Source: Corbicula japonica (lineage: Eukaryota > Mollusca > Bivalvia > Venerida > Cyrenidae). Taken from it: DNA of 64,000 bases. This document shows, piece by piece, positions 58,036-64,000 of the stretch (positions within the stretch are counted from its first letter, which is position 1; each line of letters starts with the position of its first letter). The notes beneath the pieces are model-generated. The model had not been told where the DNA came from. It searched no databases and was given only the letters and a program-made list of their open reading frames with translations. Location: the NCBI GenBank assembly GCA_038501625.1, contig JAZAYU010001058.1, positions 1-64,000 of the forward strand, in the 5' to 3' direction. The translations under genes and the position numbers were made by a program.

Positions 58036-58699
58036 CATTTTTTACTTACATTAGCAAGTAATTTCTGTTTTATTTGCTTAATTCATTAATATAAATAAGA
58101 ATGCAGTATTTTAATGTAATAAAGTCACATTGAGACACACTTCTTGTTTAATGTATGTAAATAAATACATATATTTGTAAATTCCAACTAACCAAAATAT
58201 CTGAAAACAAACAATGGAAAAAACATATCAAAGATAGCAAATAAAATATTTATGAATACATGTAAACTAAATTATAAAGAAATCAATTCTAAAAGACATA
58301 TTGTGTGATTTAAAGGTAAACTGTGTTAAACACTTTGTTAATATTATCTTTAACTTTAGTTATATGTGACTTTAGTATTATGCTATATCATATACTTATG
58401 CCTATGGTTAATAAATTTGAAGTTTTGGTGTAATTGTTTTTATTTAAATACACCTCTTCATGAGTTTTAAAGATTAGTTAGCTTTATATCATAATAAAAT
58501 TAAATACCATATCATAAATCACCATTTTTAAATATGTTACCCAAAAGAACGTATTTTAGTTACCAACCTTCCTGCACTTTATGTATCTTGTATTAAAATA
58601 GGTAATATATATTAAGAATTATGTTACAAAAGGAAATTAAGGTATTGATGCTGGTGATATTAAACAGTAATTAATTTTTAATTTAAATTTACTTAGACT

Positions 58700-60240
58700 T
58701 TAGAGGTTAATGATCTGTGTACTGCTCAATATGTCTTGAAAATAAAATATTTATCGCCTGTAATGAAAACAGGGCATTCTTTACAGATGGTTCTTATGAT
58801 AATTATACTTCATGGACCTGTCAAGACCTTATCCAGGCGCTCACATTTTTATTGGATAATATTTATTTGAGATTTGGTACCTCTATTTATAAACAAGTAA
58901 TAGGCATTCCAATGGGTACTAATTGTGCACCCCTTGTTGCTGATCTGTTTTTATACTGTTATGAAAGAGATTTTATGTTATCTCTTTCTACAGAACATCA
59001 AGATGATATTATTACAGCTTTTAACAACACCTCGAGGTACCTTGATGATTTATTAAATATAGATAATAACCATTTTCCATCACTAGTTAATAAGATTTAT
59101 CCTAAAGAACTACAGCTTAATAAAGCGAACACTACAGAAAAGCAAGCAAACTTCCTTGATTTAAATCTGTCCATTGAAAATGGTTACGTCACTACTAAAA
59201 TTTATGATAAAAGAGATGATTTTAATTTTAATATAGTAAATTTTCCGTTTTTAGACGGCGATGTTCCTCGTGCTACATCTTACGGGGTTTATATCTCACA
59301 ACTTGTTCGCTTTTCAAGAGCTTGCAACGATGTTAATGATTTCAATGAACGTAATCTTTGCATTACAGAAAAACTTTTAAAACAAGGTTATCGGTATCAC
59401 AAATTAAGGAAAACCTTTTGCAAGTTTTATCGCCGATATCCAGATTTAATTCATAAATACAGGTGCAGTTTAAAATCACTTTTGCAACAAGGAATTTCAC
59501 AGCCAGTTTTTTATGGAGATTTTATTTATAAACTTAAGAAGATAAAAGGCGATGTTAATTTCTCCCGGTTATTCGTAAAAACCATCTGTAAATTTAAAAA
59601 GAAAGGTTACCAACATGATATTTTACAGCGCTCTGCAGGCCTGGTGATTAACCCATCTACAGTTGATCATTTTGCTTACCTCTTTGGTTGCACGACGGTG
59701 GCAGGGGTTTAAGAGTTTATGAAGGTTTATGGGGAAATCTTTTCTTAAAAGAACCTAGAAGCTCGATTTGTTTCTTTTATCCCTGTCATCGTGTTCTTGC
59801 TGATTTTACTCCAGATGCTCTGGTCTCGGTAAGATCATTGAGTACCCGCCCTTTGGCTTTGCAATGCTATTAAATTCTTATGTGTATATGTTTGTATGCT
59901 TTTGCATGCAACATTGTTGAGCTGATGGATGGGTTGGAGTTATTTCACCAAGACAATTTGTACTTGTTTTGTAATACGAGAACCTGTTGGGGCAAGTGTG
60001 AGGTTGGTGCACCCTAAAACCTGGTTTAAACCCCCAGTGGCATTTTGTTTTGCCACTGACCGTTCCAAGGCGGTAACCCCTCTGGTTCTCACTTTTGTTA
60101 TTTGTTTGTGGCGTCCATTTTGAAACTAATTATTATAATACCATGCTCTCTTTTCCTCTCTACTTTTTGGCTGTGTGGGGAGGCTGTGTATGCTGGATGT
60201 GGCCATTCCTGATATGCATATTTCATTTTTTTGAAATAAA
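58700..60240 (+). mobile_element. Penelope-like retroelement, 5'-truncated, with tail
   Basis: It comprises the reverse transcriptase ORF and about 530 bases of non-coding tail ending near TGATATGCATATTTCATTTT (60210-60232). The tail matches at least seven other fragments in this window. It lies in sense orientation in SLC16-like intron 2. The 5' part of the element is missing. Confidence 0.8.
58717..59712 (+). CDS. Reverse transcriptase of a Penelope-like element
   Basis: An uninterrupted frame of 331 codons. Reverse transcriptase landmarks are NRAFFTDG, QDLIQALTFLLDNIYLRFG, IGIPMGTNCAPLVADLFLYC (fingers/palm), the catalytic SRYLDDLLNI at about residues 107-116, and FLDLNLSIENG followed by TKIYDKRDDFNF. 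The C-terminal part holds SYGVYISQLVRFSRAC, LLKQGYRYHKLRKTFCKFYR and NPSTVDHFAYLFGCTTVAG. The FLDL motif after the palm is typical of Penelope-like enzymes. No GIY-YIG endonuclease is present. The start is probably inside the original protein, since homologous proteins extend further upstream. Although open, it lacks its 5' part and is unlikely to be autonomous. The clade is assigned from motifs only. Confidence 0.8.
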   Translation: MYCSICLENKIFIACNENRAFFTDGSYDNYTSWTCQDLIQALTFLLDNIYLRFGTSIYKQVIGIPMGTNCAPLVADLFLYCYERDFMLSLSTEHQDDIITAFNNTSRYLDDLLNIDNNHFPSLVNKIYPKELQLNKANTTEKQANFLDLNLSIENGYVTTKIYDKRDDFNFNIVNFPFLDGDVPRATSYGVYISQLVRFSRACNDVNDFNERNLCITEKLLKQGYRYHKLRKTFCKFYRRYPDLIHKYRCSLKSLLQQGISQPVFYGDFIYKLKKIKGDVNFSRLFVKTICKFKKKGYQHDILQRSAGLVINPSTVDHFAYLFGCTTVAGV

Positions 60241-62329
60241 TTTGTATGATGTAGATGGTTCAAGTTCGTCCTATTTTAAATCTTTTCAAATTAACAATAA
60301 ACCTATCGATATGGCTCAGTGACAACATTGTAATACAGCTTACGTTTGCATTAATCATGGGCTGTTGCATCCAGTCTAAAGCCAAGTCCAGATACTCTCG
60401 ATTGGTTCTTACAAAATGTAGAAAAGAAAGAATTAACAAAATTAACATTTTTTTATCATGTTATTGTTCTATTTATGTTTTAGTCATCCTATAATATGTT
60501 ACCAATTTTTACTTTAATAATCAGCAAAATTAATAAGAAAAAAAAAGCAAGAAACTGCAAATGATTAGTTAATTAACATTTTGATAAATATATTTTATAT
60601 AATATTATATTATGTTAAAGTTGATCTATAACAAATTTCAAAGCTACTTAATTTAAACTACACAAATAAGCTGATTAAATTATCTGATATTCGAAATGTT
60701 TTTAAAAGTAGTTTTTTTATCTAAAATACTGGTACTAAGGTTCGGTGTAGAATTTGTAGAACATTGAAACAGCATGAGTATTATATAGCAATTTTTTTGA
60801 CTCGAGTAAAAAAATTTTTCACCTAAAAAAATTATTATACATTAGTCAACGTTAACTTGTCTATTAGCTTATCATCACCTGCATTACACATATTGTCTTA
60901 CAGATAAGGATGTTTCTCTTTAACACTTGTTTGTCTTTAAGAAAAATAACATTCTACAAAGATCTTACGGAATTCTTAACAAATTCTTAAGCATTCTTTG
61001 AACAAAGTAAAAAATAATGTTTCATTTAGGACAATTTAGTTTTCTTATTTCAAATGTTTTATTTAACAGCAATGTCAGTTATTATTGCTCTAAAAGACCA
61101 GAACTGGTGCTTTCAACCTTGTTTTTATTAAATATAGTTTATAGAAAGTTCATATTCACATTATGAATGACTCTACGATAATCTAGATAATAACTACCGG
61201 GTAAAACACGGATTTTGAAATTTATTTTCTTTATTCTAATTGATCATTCTGAAAAAAATTATTTAAATAATTAGGTAACATATAATTAGTTTTAATATTT
61301 TTTGTTTGTAACACTTTTCAAAGCAATATTTTTATCTCTTGTATTTTTACTTTTTGGAACCAGTTCTAAATTTTTTTTTTAGAATTTAATTAATAAATGC
61401 ATTGTACTTTGTCAATATTGTAACTTCGGAATTATATGTTACGGAGATTTGAAGGTTTAAAATGGACAAGCTTAAACACTTTAACATTTTAACCACATAA
61501 CATAACATAACATAGTATACAAAAGAAACTTCTTACTATTATTATTTTACAGTTTAATCTAAAATGATTGCATAGTCGTGATACAGTTTTGTAAATGTAA
61601 TCAGTTCTTTGTACAACTATATCAGTTTTAGAGAAAATACTTAATTCAATCAGTAATATTAGTCACAAAAAACGTCTGTGAATGTAATAAGAAATCTACA
61701 CAGGGCTAACAAACATCAGGACATTGCACAGAGCACACATAGTTAATTTCTTCAAATAGATATCAGCTAACACTATAAAAAATAAATAAAAACAAGAAAA
61801 TAAGCCTTATTTTAATAAGTAACATATGTTATGTATGTTGAAAATTTGAAGTCATGCAAGTTTCAAGAACACTTACATTTATAAAGCTCAATAATTTAAT
61901 TAAACTCTATATTATATGCTTGTTTATCCCAAAACATGAATATAATGTTTGAATTAGCGATATGGTAACACATAAGATTATGGAAAAAATATTACAATTG
62001 CCAGTGTGATTTTTATGAAAATCACACTGTTTTATATTGTTTGATAATGCAGCTTTCAAAAACATGTATTATTGCCTAAGTTTGATTACAAATTAAAATC
62101 CTACAGGTAAGTTTCTGACTTAAATTTCATCTTTTTAGGGTTATGTATGTTATACACTAAATATGTTACTTAATTGCAAATATTTTGAAATGAAAACTAC
62201 ATCAATCAACAGATAATACTTTATCCTTATATAAAAATACAAGTTTTATTAAATCGTATCTGGAATAGAGCAGAATTAAAGATTCAAAATCCATATATTT
62301 TTTCTACAAATTTTAGGGGTAACATATTA

Positions 62330-62475
62330 AAACCTCCGTAACACCCTTATGCCCCACTCGCCAGAGTGCAAACAAACTGCAAAATATCCAGGACATAACA
62401 GGCTTTCAGAAAAATCATGTCTACAAAATTCCCTAAGGGGGGGGAGCAAACATGTTCCTGGCCACCGGCCTATTT
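62330..62475 (-). repeat. Inverted relative of the 57150/57675 repeat
   Basis: On the minus strand it reads CCCTTAGGGAATTTTGTAGA, TTTTCTGAAAGCCTGTTATG and CTCTGGCGAGTGGGGCATAA, matching the direct copies, including a short poly(C). Confidence 0.7.
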
Positions 62476-62638
62476 CATTTTATTCGTTTAGAATTTATTG
62501 TCTTTGATCATTCTAGTTTTTTTTTCTGTTTCACCGCTTTCCCCTGGAGAGATCATGTGACAGTCGATACAGCAGCACGTGTCCAGAGAATCGTAAGATA
62601 TGCAAATAATGTATCCATGCGTTTCTAAATTCTTTGAG

Positions 62639-63075
62639 TACTGTATAGCGCTTAATATTGGCGGTGACAAATGTTGGCGTATTTTGAAGTGTTTAATATT
62701 GGCGGGGTCATAAATTGGCGCAACAAACAAACGGACAAAATAAAACCTTTAATCAAAAATCGCAGGTGTAAAATTGGCGTTAACACAGATCGTAAAACGA
62801 AAACATTTACATTCAATAATCAACACCACATTATTAAAATACAAGTGTAAAAACATTATCACAGCTACCTAATAATAGATTGCTTTATTTGATTCACGAC
62901 TTATTCTTTTCATTTGCTAGTATATCATAGTTTTCTACCTTCCAGATATTAAAATGACGGTGCTATTAATTGACGGTGATTTTTATTGGCGGTGTTTTAT
63001 ATTTGCGCAATAGACCCTGACAGTCAATATATCCAAAATTAACCTACCGCAAAAATAAGTACTTAATATACAGTA
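62639..63075. mobile_element. MITE with TACTGTATA termini
   Basis: The left end TACTGTATAGCGCTTAATAT and the right end, inverted, TACTGTATATTAAGTACTTA share TA target dinucleotides and the first nine bases. Internal ATTGGCGG and TTGGCG motifs repeat along the length. It belongs with, but is diverged from, the MITE at 26288. Confidence 0.6.
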
Positions 63076-63461
63076 TATTAACAGTATGTGACTAATCTGA
63101 AGAACTGTTAGATTACTTTTCCTTTTCATCTATTATCGATTTTTTCAGAAAAAATATCTAAAAGTGACCGGGATATTAAATCAATAAATAAATTGAAAAC
63201 ATAAATAAGATTATCGGTAGCCTTAATTTTAGCCTCGAAATTTGAATCTTTTGAGCGATTTGTGTTCTCTTTTCAAGTATAATTATTTCAAACTTGCCTT
63301 GTTAATAAATTGCCATTTCCGTAAACATTATTTGCTAATACTAAAGTTTAAAAGTGTTGTTATATAAACTGTTATTACAAATATATTGAAAACTTGACAC
63401 TTGACAAAGTATTACCAGTAACTTTGTGTTCTCGTCTAGATTGATTGATCTATAATTTCAG

Positions 63462-63949
63462 GTTTTGGATCAGGACTGTCATTTCTTTCTGGCACAGTCG
63501 TAACGGGGAAGTATTTTAAAAAGAAGCTGGCATTGGCTCTCGGTATAACATTTTGTGGTGGAGGGATAGGAACTTTCGTCATGCTGCCAATAACTCGACT
63601 TCTTATCGATCATTATAGTTGGAGAGGAGCCTTGTATATTCTTGCTGGAATTGTGTTAAACGGCTGTGTGTTCGCATCATTATTCAGACCTTTCATTGAA
63701 ATGGAAGATGCTAAAAACAAAATGAAAACAAAACCGTTGTCAAACGATGAGAGAAGTTTTAATAATATTGATGAAGAAGTCTCTTTCAGCCTTTCGCCGA
63801 AAGATAAACTAGAGATGCCAAGTGTTCCCTTACTCCCTCAAATATCTAATGATAACAAGCCAGAAGAACTTCAGCATATACGAAGTAACAGTAAAATATC
63901 TCTTAGTCTGCCTGATATTCGAATAGAGATCTCAGAACTCCGAAAATAA
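63462..63949 (+). CDS. SLC16-like gene, exon 3, frame ends or breaks
   Basis: Begins phase 1 after ATAATTTCAG and encodes the fourth to sixth helices: GFGSGLSFLSGTVVTGKYF, KKKLALALGITFCGGGIGTF (the second conserved SLC16 motif region, YF-kk-LA-G), LIDHYSWRGALYILAGIVLN and LFRP. A hydrophilic loop of about 90 residues follows, with Ser/Lys/Glu-rich sequence, as in the large central loop of SLC16 proteins. The frame stops at TAA 63947-63949, before helices 7-12. An overlapping frame stays open and hydrophilic from about 63938 to the window end (ENNQETNIDECVKAANKEK), so a one-base indel, an unrecognised splice or a truncated gene are alternatives. Confidence 0.8.
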
Positions 63950-64000
63950 TCAGGAAACTAACATCGATGAATGTGTAAAGGCAGCTAACAAAGAAAAACT

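Larger units (their letters stand above)
57125..63461 (+). other. SLC16-like intron 2, 6.3 kb, repeat-rich
   Basis: The intron contains a duplicated 520 bp block, a poly(C) tract, a Penelope-like reverse transcriptase with its tail, a mariner-type MITE and an inverted third copy of the duplicated block. The stretch 60240-62330 is very AT-rich with nothing recognised apart from a (CATAA)n run near 61497-61515. Confidence 0.7.

Overview
This window is eukaryotic genomic DNA, most likely from a bivalve mollusc and perhaps a clam. It is AT-rich and intron-containing. It carries many mobile elements of the kinds seen in bivalve genomes: pearl/Helentron-like elements with internal 160-175 bp tandem repeats, Penelope-like reverse transcriptases, hAT, THAP/DDE_Tnp_4 and mariner-type MITEs, and pentanucleotide arrays. 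The species is inferred from these hallmarks and cannot be proven here. There are no prokaryotic operons, CRISPR arrays or convincing functional RNA genes.

The most interesting content is a small dispersed gene family with three members: A at 2596-5506 (+), B at 15156-17723 (+) and C at 33321-35116 (-). Each has one TPR-repeat exon of about 240-330 codons, a phase-1 intron, and a second exon encoding a compact domain of about 90 residues with GHAGAFVK, SCDR and KHES-AGTS motifs. From memory this second domain resembles C-terminal modules of bacterial polymorphic toxins, but no search could be run. B and C are recent inverted duplicates that share their 5' flanks, including a cluster of AAACGGAA-like motifs. 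A is older and has a stop codon early in exon 1. The linker between TPR and C-terminal domain differs among copies: absent in A, Ser-rich 12-residue repeats plus a Gly-rich tract in B, Gly-rich repeats in C.

The second host gene is the 5' part of an SLC16/monocarboxylate-transporter-like gene (exons at 56077, 56981 and 63462) that runs towards or off the right edge. Its 6.3 kb second intron holds a Penelope-like reverse transcriptase ORF and several repeats. A possible orphan exon lies at 49598-49683.

Layout: 1-2.6 kb AT-rich; 2.6-5.5 gene A; 6-9.2 degraded satellites and a 5'-truncated LINE; 10.4-12.4 a broken THAP/DDE transposon; 12.9-14.1 a Helentron-like element with a 160 bp satellite; 15.2-17.9 gene B with a 31 bp 3' array; 18-26 mostly unique sequence with palindromic MITEs; 26.1-27.8 a decayed Penelope-like copy; 27.9-31.9 a 4 kb element with about 480 bp terminal inverted repeats; 33.3-35.1 gene C; 36-42.8 dispersed repeats; 42.9-48.0 and 49.9-52.7 two Helentron-like copies with pentamer arrays, the first carrying two nested hAT-like insertions; 55-64 the SLC16-like gene.
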